Notes under the pieces: generated by a model
Seen by the model: the letters and a program-made list of their open reading frames with translations, nothing else
Told to the model about the DNA's origin: nothing
Databases searched by the model: none
From: Clostridia bacterium
GTDB lineage: Bacteria > Bacillota > Clostridia > Oscillospirales > Acutalibacteraceae
NCBI GenBank assembly: GCA_017431755.1
Contig: JAFRKM010000102.1
Span: 1 to 9,221, forward strand
Reading direction: 5' to 3'
Length of the DNA: 9,221 nucleotides
In this document: positions 1 through 7,389 of the stretch, in pieces
How positions within the stretch are numbered: position 1 is the first letter of the stretch
Layout: every line of letters begins with the position of its first letter
Made by a program: the position numbers and the translations under genes

Positions 1-54
1 ACAAAATACGAACAATACCTAGCTACGATCCATTTAAATCGCTCTTCCCATTAG
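1..54 (+). CDS. possible 3' end of an upstream rightward gene (partial)
   Basis: A rightward gene probably ends just before the hairpin at 63-89. Frame 1 is open from the window edge to a TAG at 52-54, giving a 17-residue tail that ends in SSH and stops 9 bases before the hairpin. Frame 2 stops earlier, at 20-22, and could be the real end instead. Frame 3 stays open through the hairpin and is less likely for that reason. The tail is too short to assign a family. The terminator placement supports a rightward unit, but not which frame is coding. Confidence 0.3.
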   Translation, partial: TKYEQYLATIHLNRSSH

Positions 55-62
55 AAAAATAC

Positions 63-98
63 GCCCCGCCTGCTGAAAAACAGGTGGGGTTTTGTTAT
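63..98 (+). terminator. GC-rich intrinsic terminator, twin of the one at 2031
   Basis: The arms CCCCGCCTG (64-72) and CAGGTGGGG (81-89) form a 9-bp stem with one G-U pair (68/85) and an A-rich loop. TTTTGTTATTTT follows, so it works as a rightward terminator for whatever lies upstream. On the other strand the stem is followed by a shorter T run, so weak leftward activity is possible. The 27-base core at 63-89 matches the hairpin at 2031-2057 at 23 positions without gaps. Confidence 0.85.
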
Positions 99-113
99 TT
101 TATAAATTTCTAC

Positions 114-144
114 TTGACATTCATACATATTTATTATATATAAT
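114..144 (+). promoter_or_regulatory. sigma-A type promoter of the ankyrin-repeat gene
   Basis: A perfect -35 TTGACA lies at 114-119. The -10 is either TATATA at 137-142 (17-base spacer) or TATAAT at 139-144 (19-base spacer). It sits just after the upstream terminator and about 70 bases before the start codon, so the ankyrin gene should be transcribed on its own with a leader of about 60 bases. Confidence 0.75.
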
Positions 145-213
145 ACATATTAATCAAGTTTGCCGTTTAGTAGACTTAGTTAAAATATACTTAATTAAAA
201 GGAAGTGCAATTT

Positions 214-2022
214 ATGGCAAAAATCACTATGCAAAACATAGCAGGTATTTTAAATGAAGTTCGCGAACCATTTAAAAACATTATAAAATCAGGAATAAAC
301 AACGACCCAGATTTTATTAAAGAAATCTTCACGTGTAAAAAATGGAGTAGTGCGACAGATTATGAAAAACTCCTTGTAATTATAACTTTCTATAATTACT
401 GTAAACAACATCAACATTCAGAAATCAAAAAAATCGGCAAAAAAGCTAAATCAAGCAGCGAACAACTAAACATGTTTTTTAAATTATTCTTTAAGTCACC
501 AGATGATTCCAGTTTTCCTACCATAGCAAATAGTAGAGAACTAAAATTCTTTAAAGATGATATTATGGACTGCTCCAGTTTCCTTGATATAGATCCAAAT
601 ATTATTCCCGCAGATCAAGATATTAATAAACGCACACAATTACGTGACACTCCAAAAAGGCTCTTAACAAACTTATCAAAAGAGAAGTTAGGCCATATTC
701 AAAATTTAATTCCTTTTTTAACAGAAAAAACGCCCCCAGAATTCAAAAAAAATTCAAAAATATTGGAGGATTTTAATATTGTAGATGATGTATCTACCCC
801 CGAGGCATTTTTTAAGGCATTTGAATACGCCAAAAATCACGGTACCAAAGAAAAATTTATAAAAGACCACAACGACATTTTAAACAAAAAATTTCCAAAC
901 ACAAAAATTACACCTTTACAAATCGCATTAGAACAAAAGGATGTTGCACTAATTAGATCGCTTATAAAAGAAAAAGCTTATCTGCTTCCTGATAAAGAAA
1001 CGGCCACGTTTTATATATTAAAGCATCCTTCTTTAATTAATGATGCTATATTATCAACATTAGACGCACTTTTCGAATCAGGGCTTACTTTGCATAACGG
1101 TGCATATAACGAAGAATCTGTTTTTCACTGGGCAATTAAAAACAACATAAAAGATGAAATTTTAACCACATTGCTCCAAAACATTCCTGAAGATTACAAA
1201 CAATTACTGCCAAATTTATTGGGTCAAGATGACTATGATCTATTCTCTCTCGCAGTAAAACATAAAAAAAGTACACCGTTATTAGAAACTTTAATAGATC
1301 TCGGATTTAACCCTAATAAAACTAACAGTAAATTTATTCCGATACAAATCGCTATAGACTTTAATAATCCTGAATATCTGTCAGAATTTTTAAGTTTGCC
1401 AAAGTTAGACAACCCCATTAAACCTTCACCGTTATTATATGCTCTTAAGAATAAAAATATAGACCGCAATATTATATTAATGCTTATTCCTAAAGCTGAT
1501 CTTTTGGAAATAGATGCTAAAGGTAATAACTTTTTGCACTTATTAGTTCCACTAAAAAACATTAACCAAACTATTACAGATCTTTTTAATGCTATGAGCG
1601 ATGATGACATAGAAAAAATAGTTAACGGTAAAAATAACGCTAAAAAAACCCCTTTAGACCTTGCAGATAAACAATTAAAAAGATTTATTAACAACATCCT
1701 TTATCCTAATGATTTCGTTGCAGCTTTTAAACAAAAATTAGACCAACTAACAAAAGCAGCAAACGGTACATCACGCGCTAACGAACTTATAACATTATGT
1801 CGAAAGTTTAATAACGACGCCATAAAGGCATCAATACAAGAAAATAAAACCTTTGAAAAAAAATACCTTTCAAGAACTGGGGAATTGTTACGCGGACAAT
1901 ATGGCCTAACCCTTAGCCGAAAAGATTTTAATCTATTTCAAGCAACCGTTCAAAAAGTATTCATCTATCTTAATGCGCTAATAAAGTCAAATGGTACAAC
2001 CGACTCTATAAGCTCTATATAA
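214..2022 (+). CDS. ankyrin-repeat-like protein, function unknown (602 aa)
   Basis: No enzyme motif, signal peptide or membrane segment is visible, so a cytoplasmic or non-classically exported protein is expected. The ATG at 214 was chosen because GGAAG at 201-205 is 8 bases upstream; an in-frame GTG at 205 overlaps that ribosome binding site. Residues 1 to about 200 are lysine-rich and look helical. Residues 232 to about 490 carry diverged ankyrin-like repeats: TPLQIALEQKDVALIRSLI (233-251), VFHWAI (303-308), LFSLAVKHKK (343-352), IPIQIAID (375-382), SPLLYAL (405-411), NNFLHLL (438-444) and KTPLDLADKQ (478-487). About 115 charged, helical residues follow. Ankyrin repeats mediate protein binding; partner and role are unknown. 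In host-associated bacteria such proteins are often effectors, but nothing here shows secretion. The gene is monocistronic, between its own promoter and terminator. Ankyrin call fairly sure; role unknown. Confidence 0.85.
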   Translation: MAKITMQNIAGILNEVREPFKNIIKSGINNDPDFIKEIFTCKKWSSATDYEKLLVIITFYNYCKQHQHSEIKKIGKKAKSSSEQLNMFFKLFFKSPDDSSFPTIANSRELKFFKDDIMDCSSFLDIDPNIIPADQDINKRTQLRDTPKRLLTNLSKEKLGHIQNLIPFLTEKTPPEFKKNSKILEDFNIVDDVSTPEAFFKAFEYAKNHGTKEKFIKDHNDILNKKFPNTKITPLQIALEQKDVALIRSLIKEKAYLLPDKETATFYILKHPSLINDAILSTLDALFESGLTLHNGAYNEESVFHWAIKNNIKDEILTTLLQNIPEDYKQLLPNLLGQDDYDLFSLAVKHKKSTPLLETLIDLGFNPNKTNSKFIPIQIAIDFNNPEYLSEFLSLPKLDNPIKPSPLLYALKNKNIDRNIILMLIPKADLLEIDAKGNNFLHLLVPLKNINQTITDLFNAMSDDDIEKIVNGKNNAKKTPLDLADKQLKRFINNILYPNDFVAAFKQKLDQLTKAANGTSRANELITLCRKFNNDAIKASIQENKTFEKKYLSRTGELLRGQYGLTLSRKDFNLFQATVQKVFIYLNALIKSNGTTDSISSI

Positions 2023-2030
2023 AAAATTAT

Positions 2031-2078
2031 GCCCCGCCCGCTAAAAAGCGGGTGGGGGTTGTATTTATTTTGTTTTTT
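2031..2078. terminator. bidirectional terminator between the ankyrin gene and azlD
   Basis: CCCCGCCCGC (2032-2041) pairs with GCGGGTGGGG (2048-2057), 10 bp with one G-U pair and a TAAAAA loop. Rightward it is followed by GTTG and then a T-rich stretch to 2078. Leftward the stem is followed by CATAATTTTTTAT. It lies between the stop codons of two convergent genes and probably serves both. The core is nearly identical to the hairpin at 63-89. Confidence 0.85.
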
Positions 2079-2400
2079 ATCTAAACCACTGCATTATTTG
2101 CTCAGCTATAAAAACTATCAATGTGGTCGACAAAGCAACCACCACAAGACTTTGACCTACATACGCTAAAATAATTGCCGCTATAAAACCTATGGTCGCT
2201 GAAATAACGCTGCTTGTAGAATGAAAAATTTCCGGTATTATCATGGAAGTTAAAACCGCAAAAGGAACATACTCTAAAAATGATTTTATAAAATTATTTT
2301 TTATTTTTCCTTTGCAAAATAGTATTGGAATCACCTTTACTGCAATCATTACACCACACATTGCAAGAATTGCGTATATAAAATTTTGTTCGCTCATCAT
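2077..2400 (-). CDS. azlD: AzlD-family branched-chain amino acid export subunit
   Basis: This is the small subunit of the two-component AzlCD/BrnFE-type exporter of branched-chain amino acids, acting in the cytoplasmic membrane with AzlC. The 107 residues are the usual family length and almost all hydrophobic: one segment at about 7-28, one at about 41-59 containing the family-like stretch LEYVPFAVLTSMIIPE, and a long hydrophobic region at about 65-103 that fits two more. Its ATG (2400-2398) overlaps the azlC stop as ATGA, so translation is likely coupled. GGGGAGG at 2417-2411 is 10 bases upstream. A second ATG follows immediately, which changes only one residue. The substrate (leucine, isoleucine, valine or analogues) is inferred from the family. 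Confidence 0.9.
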   Translation of the reverse strand: MMSEQNFIYAILAMCGVMIAVKVIPILFCKGKIKNNFIKSFLEYVPFAVLTSMIIPEIFHSTSSVISATIGFIAAIILAYVGQSLVVVALSTTLIVFIAEQIMQWFR

Positions 2401-3140
2401 AATACTATATCCTCCCCTTCTTCTTTAATCGGGAATAACCATGCACCAACTAATGAACTTACAATGGCACAAATAATAATTATCCAAGATGCATCTAAAT
2501 ACGCTTTTATTGCCGGAATACATTCCATAACCACACTTAAAACTAATGCTATAAAAACAACAAATCTAATCGATTTAGATTCTTTTGCGGCAGGTACAAT
2601 TATTGCAATAAACATTGCAAATAATATAATTCCCAGCGCTGAACTTACAGAAACCGGTAATAAATCTGTTACAAGAGAACCAATTGTTGTACCAATAAAA
2701 AAGCCTATGTATGGCGACGTCCCAAGACCAATTAAATAAGAAGGGCTAAGTGCACCTTTTTCTTTCATTGCAAAACCAAATATTTCATCAGTATTTAAAA
2801 TCCCAAAAAGAATTTTTTGCCAGGGTTTCATGTCTTTTTCAAATCTTTGGGCTATGGATATTGAAAACAGCACATACCTACAGTTTATTACAAATAATGT
2901 AATCATATACATTATTATTGATGTTTCTCCACCTTTTAATAAATCTATCGCCGCTTTTTGGCCTGTACTTGTATAAAGCGCAGAACCCAAAAGTTCTGAA
3001 ACACCTATACTTAGCCCTGCTTTAATAGCCATTATAGCACAAGCTATTGTAATTGGTATATATCCAAGCGCAATTGGCATACCATCTTTAAAACCCTTCA
3101 TAAAACCTTTAGGCTTAGCTAAGCTAGTACAATTTTCCAT
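2397..3140 (-). CDS. azlC: AzlC-family branched-chain amino acid permease
   Basis: This is the large subunit of the AzlCD exporter, an integral membrane protein that moves branched-chain amino acids out of the cell, probably driven by the proton gradient. Family stretches are visible: GFKDGMPIALGYIP (16-29), NCRYVLFSISIAQRF (86-100) and TDEIFGFA (117-124), then several hydrophobic segments to about residue 235. The 247-residue length is normal. I chose the ATG at 3140, because AGGAAG at 3156-3151 is 10 bases upstream. The in-frame GTG at 3149 is almost on top of that site and would add only three residues. The gene overlaps azlD by 4 bases. A promoter-like sequence lies at 3239-3211. I saw no T-box or other amino-acid-sensing leader in the short 5' region, and no regulator gene is adjacent. 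Confidence 0.92.
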   Translation of the reverse strand: MENCTSLAKPKGFMKGFKDGMPIALGYIPITIACAIMAIKAGLSIGVSELLGSALYTSTGQKAAIDLLKGGETSIIMYMITLFVINCRYVLFSISIAQRFEKDMKPWQKILFGILNTDEIFGFAMKEKGALSPSYLIGLGTSPYIGFFIGTTIGSLVTDLLPVSVSSALGIILFAMFIAIIVPAAKESKSIRFVVFIALVLSVVMECIPAIKAYLDASWIIIICAIVSSLVGAWLFPIKEEGEDIVL

Positions 3141-3210
3141 AAAAATCACACTTCCTAAAATTAATATTTACTTTAATAGACCTCTATCTTATCAACATTT
3201 TACAATAATT

Positions 3211-3239
3211 ATAATACTATATAATACTAAAAACATCAA
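3211..3239 (-). promoter_or_regulatory. candidate promoter of azlCD
   Basis: On the minus strand, TTGATG (3239-3234) and TATTAT (3216-3211) are separated by 17 bases. They lie about 70 bases upstream of the azlC start, in the 262-base divergent gap shared with the HIT gene. The gap is extremely AT-rich, so chance matches are possible. Besides the two promoters, nothing else stands out in it. Confidence 0.5.
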
Positions 3240-3279
3240 TAGTCTACCTAAAATTTTAATATTTTATTTTTTTCGATAA

Positions 3280-3308
3280 TTGACAAATTTAAAATAATAA
3301 TATAAAAT
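3280..3308 (+). promoter_or_regulatory. candidate promoter of the HIT-family gene
   Basis: TTGACA at 3280-3285 and TAAAAT at 3303-3308 are 17 bases apart; TATAAA at 3301 is an alternative -10 with a 15-base spacer. The expected leader is about 90 bases, and I saw no stable hairpin in it. Confidence 0.6.
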
Positions 3309-3402
3309 GTTTTTTTGTAGCATATACTATATAAATAATATTCATTAGTCAGCTGTATTATTTACAAACAAATATTTTTAGAAAGGAAGTTTTTTTAAAT
3401 TT

Positions 3403-3741
3403 ATGGACTGCATATTTTGCAAAATAATTAACAAAGAAATACCCTCTAAAATAATTTATGAAGATGATAAAATTTTAATATTCAATGATATAAATCCCGA
3501 AGCGCCAATTCATTTTTTAGTTATCCCTAAAAAGCACATAGAATCAGCAGAAAAAATAAACTCTGAAAACAACGATATTATTTCTTATATATTTATAAAA
3601 ATTGCAGAAATCACTAAAAAATTAGGCCTTAAAAACGGGTTTAGAATCGTAAATAACTGCGGCATAGATGGCGGTCAAACGGTAAACCACATTCATTTTC
3701 ATATTCTTGGAGGAAGAAAACTTAGTTGGCCTCCCGGCTAA
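3403..3741 (+). CDS. HIT-family (HINT-like) nucleotide hydrolase
   Basis: This is a histidine-triad protein of the HINT branch, cytoplasmic enzymes that cleave purine nucleoside phosphoramidates or related adenylates. The catalytic triad is clear as HIHFHIL at 96-102, followed by GGR and the C-terminal WPPG typical of HINT. The N-terminus MDCIFCKI has Cys3 and Cys6, which with His45 and His96 could form the zinc site found in many bacterial members. VIPKKHI (40-46) is another conserved stretch. The 112-residue length is normal for the family. AGGAAG at 3384-3389 is 13 bases from the ATG, rather far, but the start fits family N-termini. The gene is a one-gene unit with its own promoter and terminator. 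The physiological substrate cannot be told from sequence, so I give no gene symbol. Confidence 0.95.
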   Translation: MDCIFCKIINKEIPSKIIYEDDKILIFNDINPEAPIHFLVIPKKHIESAEKINSENNDIISYIFIKIAEITKKLGLKNGFRIVNNCGIDGGQTVNHIHFHILGGRKLSWPPG

Positions 3742-3757
3742 TAATTTTTAAAACCTG

Positions 3758-3788
3758 AAAACGAGCTTTACTGCTCGTTTTTTTATTT
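3758..3788 (+). terminator. intrinsic terminator of the HIT gene
   Basis: AAACGAGC and GCTCGTTT flank the loop TTTACT, followed by a run of seven to eight T. It begins 17 bases after the HIT stop and ends just before the comEC promoter. Confidence 0.9.
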
Positions 3789-3789
3789 A

Positions 3790-3820
3790 TTGGACACTGC
3801 CGCCATGCTTACGGTATAAT
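3790..3820 (+). promoter_or_regulatory. promoter of comEC-holA
   Basis: TGGACA (3791-3796, preceded by T) and a perfect TATAAT (3815-3820) are 18 bases apart. The spacer is locally GC-richer than its surroundings. The leader to the comEC ATG is only about 25-30 bases and includes AGGAAGG at 3841-3847, 5 bases before the start codon. Confidence 0.7.
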
Positions 3821-3852
3821 TAAATTAAATAAAATTTTAAAGGAAGGTAACA

Positions 3853-6054
3853 ATGCAGCGCCCTTTTGCACTTATAGGATTTTCATATTTTATAGTTTTG
3901 CTTTTTCTAATATTCATACCAAACAACTTCATTTTTTATTTGGTTGTTACTTTTGGCACGCTTTTTTTAATTTCCATAGTATTTCCAAAAACAAGAAATT
4001 TTAAAGCAATTCCTATTTTGTTTGCAGTATGTTTTACTGCGTCTTTAGTATATTTTTTAAATTTAAATAATACTCCACAAGTGGAAAAATTTGACTCCTG
4101 TGAAACGACAATTGAAGGCATAATTTCCGAACAACCATATAAAAAAAGAAATAAATATTATTACACCATAAAAACAGAAAAAATCAGCGAAGAAAATGTA
4201 AATAATCTTAAAATCTTAGTACATTCAAATAAAATGCTTGAAGGTGACGTATACGACAAAATCACATTTCAAGCTTATCTTTATAAACCATTTAATACTG
4301 ATATAGAATCTAAAATTTACAACAAATCAAAAAACATCCCCCTTATGGGTAAGGTTTATGAATACAAAGAAATTAAAATTCAAAAATGCACAAATCCCCC
4401 ACTTTGGCATAATATTTTAAAAACAAGAAACAATCTAATTTCTGCCACCAAAAAGAACTTACCGAATGACTATGCTGCAATGATAAACGGAATTTTGCTC
4501 GGTGAAAAAAATGAAGTACCCCCAGAAATTAAGAAAAATTTTGAAATTACAGGCATTTATCATTTGCTAACTGTTTCGGGAATCCATTTATCAATTATAA
4601 GCTCATTTATATTTTTGATCTTTTTAAAATTAAAACTAAAAATACCTCACGCTTGCTTTTTAGCTTCTGCAGCTGTGGCATTTTTTATGGCAATAACATG
4701 TTTTACTCCGTCTGTACTAAGAGCCGGTATAATGATGATAATTTTTTATTTATCCAGAGCAGTAAAAAAAGATGCCGACCCACTAAATTCTCTTGGCATA
4801 GGGGTCGGATTAACCTGCGCTATTTTTCCGCACTACGCTTACAGCATTTCACTTTGGCTAAGCTTTTTAGCCACCTTAGGAATAATTGTTTTCTACAAAC
4901 CCATTTTTTCTAAACTAAAATCAATAGTTAAGTTCAACTTCAAATTTACTAACTATATACTATCTTCTGCTTCGATCAGTCTATCTTGCGCAATTAATAC
5001 TTTCCCCATTTCAGTACTAATATTTAAAAAAATTTCCACTGTATTTGTATTATCCGGTGTTTTAACCATCCTACCTATAACAATTTTATTAGTACTTTCC
5101 TTATTAATGAATGCGTTAACGGTAATAAATTTTAATGCTTTACTATTTATAATAAAGCCTATAGCTATATCCTGCGGGTTAATATGCAAATACATATTAG
5201 ATATAACAAGTATATTAGCAAAAATCCCGTATGCATTAATACTAGTAGATTATGGATATATAATTTTATGGATATCTTTTACTATGATGCTTATATCAGT
5301 TGGCATATTTTTAAACAATCACAAAAAAGCTTTTAAGTATATTTCTTTACTCTCAGGGATAATACTTTTAGTTGGAACACTTTCCAACCAGATACTAACT
5401 TATAATACAACCTCAATTCATATTGCAAATTGCGGCAGCGGAATTGAAGTGATACTTTCTAAAAATGGTGAAAAAGCAGCAATTTTATCAATAAAAAACA
5501 CATCTTACATAAACGAAGATTTACTGAATTACACAGAAAGCGCCAACTACATTAATCTTACAGCGTCTGAAGATATAAATTTAAACGAAATGGAAAATTT
5601 AATAAAAAACCTTGCGCCAAATAATTTGGAATATTCAAAAGAAAATATTACAGATGAATTTTCTATACCCGAAAAAACTAAAAAACTTTGCTATACCAAA
5701 AATTCAAAAACAAAAATATGGAATAACACCGAAATAAGTTCAAAAATAATAAAAAACAGTACCTATATCAAAATTAAAAATCAAGGAAAAACCATTTTAA
5801 TACTTCCAAACGGTGGAGACGCCGAAGATATGCCAGATTCATGGCTCAATTGCGATATTATGATATGCTGCGGTCTGCCTTCTAACTACAAAAAAATTAA
5901 ATTTAAAGATATAATAGTATCAGATTCAAAAAACGAAGCGGAAAAATACATATGTAAAATAAACAGCAAAAATATATTCTCAACTTTTTATCATAGAGAT
6001 ATTAATATATTCTTTAACCGTCAAAATGAATATTTTATTAGGAGGTTTAAATAA
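3853..6054 (+). CDS. comEC: ComEC/Rec2-family DNA-uptake channel with degenerate C-terminal domain
   Basis: ComEC forms the membrane channel that takes single-stranded DNA into the cell during transformation. N-terminal hydrophobic segments (about 4-70) precede an OB-like soluble region (about 80-180, DUF4131 type). The competence membrane domain covers about 205-490, with NGILLGEKNEVP (212-223), HLLTVSGIHLS (237-247), PSVLRAG (286-292) and SLWLSFLATLGI (333-344). The tail from about 515 aligns loosely with the metallo-beta-lactamase domain: SIHIANCGSG (521-530) sits where LDVGQGD is usual, and GGDAED (654-659) where the late GD motif is. No HxHxDH motif is present, and the usual HHG is replaced near 672-676 by CCGLP. 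The tail is about 220 residues, shorter than usual. Length is otherwise complete with no frameshift. Whether transformation works is unknown; no other com genes lie here. holA follows after 3 bases. Confidence 0.93.
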   Translation: MQRPFALIGFSYFIVLLFLIFIPNNFIFYLVVTFGTLFLISIVFPKTRNFKAIPILFAVCFTASLVYFLNLNNTPQVEKFDSCETTIEGIISEQPYKKRNKYYYTIKTEKISEENVNNLKILVHSNKMLEGDVYDKITFQAYLYKPFNTDIESKIYNKSKNIPLMGKVYEYKEIKIQKCTNPPLWHNILKTRNNLISATKKNLPNDYAAMINGILLGEKNEVPPEIKKNFEITGIYHLLTVSGIHLSIISSFIFLIFLKLKLKIPHACFLASAAVAFFMAITCFTPSVLRAGIMMIIFYLSRAVKKDADPLNSLGIGVGLTCAIFPHYAYSISLWLSFLATLGIIVFYKPIFSKLKSIVKFNFKFTNYILSSASISLSCAINTFPISVLIFKKISTVFVLSGVLTILPITILLVLSLLMNALTVINFNALLFIIKPIAISCGLICKYILDITSILAKIPYALILVDYGYIILWISFTMMLISVGIFLNNHKKAFKYISLLSGIILLVGTLSNQILTYNTTSIHIANCGSGIEVILSKNGEKAAILSIKNTSYINEDLLNYTESANYINLTASEDINLNEMENLIKNLAPNNLEYSKENITDEFSIPEKTKKLCYTKNSKTKIWNNTEISSKIIKNSTYIKIKNQGKTILILPNGGDAEDMPDSWLNCDIMICCGLPSNYKKIKFKDIIVSDSKNEAEKYICKINSKNIFSTFYHRDINIFFNRQNEYFIRRFK

Positions 6055-6057
6055 AAT

Positions 6058-7101
6058 ATGCCAGAAATAAATTTTAATGAGTTCAAAAAAAATCTAAGCC
6101 AAGAGAAAAAAAGTAATATTTATATGCTCTCGGGCGAAGAATACCTAGTGAGTTATTGCAAAAACGCTATAGAAAAAAATTTTTTTCAAGAAAACGAATT
6201 AAACGACTTTAACAAAACATATTTCAGCGGCGAAAATAATTTAAACTTAAGCCAAATTGAAGTTGCAATAGAAACTCTGCCTATAAACTCAGAAAAAAAA
6301 TGTGTAATTATAAACAATATTTCATGGGGAGCATTAAACGAAGAAGATATTCAAAATCTGACAAATTTAATTAATGATATCCCAGAATATTGCATATTTA
6401 TAATCTGCAACAGTTCTACGCCAAACGGGAAAAAAGAAATTTCTAAATTTAAAAAAATCCAAAAAACAATCACTGAAAAAGGAATATACGTTAATCTGGA
6501 TTCAAAAGATATACCGCTTGAAAAACAGCTTATTTTTTGGGCAAAAAAAGAATACGACAAAGAACTACCATCAGAATATTCAAAATTAATAATCAAGCTC
6601 TGCCCAAATACAGATATAAAAGGTCTTAAAAACGAACTAGAAAAAATATGTTTAAAAGAAAAAGAAAACGTCATAACCAAAGACTCCATTTCAATAATCT
6701 CCGAATATAAATCAAAAAGAAATATATTCGATCTTCCTAAATCGTTATTTTCAAAAAACTACAAAAAATCTTTGGATATATTGGAAGAATTATTTGATCA
6801 AAAAGAAGACCCTATCGGAATTGTAGCAGTTTTATCGTCTGAATACATCGATCTGTACAGAGTAAAAATTTATACGATAAAAAATGAAAATCCTATGAAC
6901 TTGAAAAATATTTTTGACTATAAAAACAAAGAGTTCCGCATAAAAAATGCCGAACAAAAATCTAAAAATATACGTTTAGAAAATATAATTAAATCTCTAG
7001 AATACCTAATTGATGCCGACTCAAAATTAAAATCAACCACCATAAACCCAAAACTTATAGTAGAAGAATTATTAATTAAACTGATAAAAAACTATAATTA
7101 A
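6058..7101 (+). CDS. holA: DNA polymerase III delta subunit
   Basis: HolA is the delta subunit of the clamp-loader complex; it opens the beta sliding clamp so that the replicative polymerase can be loaded on DNA. The 347-residue length is usual. The N-terminus has the family hallmark IYMLSGEEYLV (21-31), followed by a diverged AAA+-like fold and a helical C-terminal domain with the late stretch SLEYLIDADSKLKS. Delta normally lacks a working ATP site, and no P-loop is seen here. The ATG is 3 bases after the comEC stop; AGGAGG (6040-6045) lies inside the last comEC codons, 12 bases upstream, so translation is probably coupled. A holA gene directly after comEC is common in Firmicutes. The gene is lysine- and asparagine-rich, with an A7T7 tract at 6173-6186 that leaves the frame intact. 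Confidence 0.95.
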   Translation: MPEINFNEFKKNLSQEKKSNIYMLSGEEYLVSYCKNAIEKNFFQENELNDFNKTYFSGENNLNLSQIEVAIETLPINSEKKCVIINNISWGALNEEDIQNLTNLINDIPEYCIFIICNSSTPNGKKEISKFKKIQKTITEKGIYVNLDSKDIPLEKQLIFWAKKEYDKELPSEYSKLIIKLCPNTDIKGLKNELEKICLKEKENVITKDSISIISEYKSKRNIFDLPKSLFSKNYKKSLDILEELFDQKEDPIGIVAVLSSEYIDLYRVKIYTIKNENPMNLKNIFDYKNKEFRIKNAEQKSKNIRLENIIKSLEYLIDADSKLKSTTINPKLIVEELLIKLIKNYN

Positions 7102-7108
7102 AATAAAA

Positions 7109-7132
7109 AAGCCGCCCGATTAGGCGGCTTTT
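7109..7132. terminator. shared bidirectional terminator between holA and rpsR
   Basis: GCCGCC (7111-7116) pairs with GGCGGC (7123-7128), extended by AA/TT, with loop CGATTA. TTTT follows rightward and TTTTTTATTTT leftward. It separates two convergent units; the rpsR stop codon (7137-7135) lies just at its edge, and holA ends 7 bases before it. Confidence 0.92.
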
Positions 7133-7134
7133 AA

Positions 7135-7389
7135 TTAATCACTGGTATATGGAAGTAAAGCTAAATAGCGTGCACGTTTAATAGCTGTGGTGAGTTCACG
7201 CTGATGCCTTGCGCATGTACCTGTAACTCTACGCGGCAAAATTTTAGCTCTTTCAGAAATAAAGCGTCTTAATTTTACAGCATCTTTATAATCAATATTT
7301 TCTAATGTTTTATCAACACAAAAATTACATACTTTTCTTCTCATTTTACGATTATTTCTATTATCGCGTTTTTCTGTTTTCTCTGCCAA
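7135..7389 (-). CDS. rpsR: 30S ribosomal protein S18
   Basis: S18 is a small-subunit ribosomal protein that binds 16S rRNA in the platform together with S6. The 84-residue sequence has the family core RRKVCNFC (17-24), YKDAVKLRRFISERAKILPRR (34-54) and GTCARHQRELTTAIKRARYLALLPY (57-81). Cys21, Cys24, Cys59 and His62 make a plausible zinc site, the C+ form of S18. The start is TTG (7389-7387): AGGAGG at 7403-7398 is 8 bases upstream, no ATG or GTG is in frame between them, and MAEK fits the family. It is the last gene of rpsF-ssb-rpsR, 29 bases after ssb, and ends at the terminator shared with holA. Confidence 0.97.
   Translation of the reverse strand: MAEKTEKRDNRNNRKMRRKVCNFCVDKTLENIDYKDAVKLRRFISERAKILPRRVTGTCARHQRELTTAIKRARYLALLPYTSD

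Noticed and set aside
1233..1697. 154-residue open frame on the minus strand
   Set aside because: It lies wholly inside the ankyrin gene in another frame, has no ribosome binding site of note, and gives a low-complexity leucine/serine-rich translation.
2243..2739. Two overlapping plus-strand open frames opposite azlD and azlC
   Set aside because: They are antisense to two well-recognised membrane protein genes and show no family features; such hydrophobic shadows are expected opposite transporter genes.
3141..3402. Possible T-box, riboswitch or small RNA in the gap between azlC and the HIT gene
   Set aside because: The gap is almost pure AT without stable stems or conserved T-box sequences; only two promoter-like sites could be supported.
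3936..4121. 61-residue minus-strand frame opposite the start of comEC
   Set aside because: Antisense shadow of the N-terminal comEC region, with no promoter or ribosome binding site that stands out.
4653..5195. Plus-strand frame at 4653-4913 and minus-strand frame at 4953-5195 inside comEC
   Set aside because: Both lie within the conserved competence membrane domain of ComEC and have no independent signals.
6351..6689. 112-residue minus-strand frame opposite holA
   Set aside because: Antisense to a clear holA gene, with a phenylalanine/serine-rich translation typical of the reverse of lysine-rich coding DNA.
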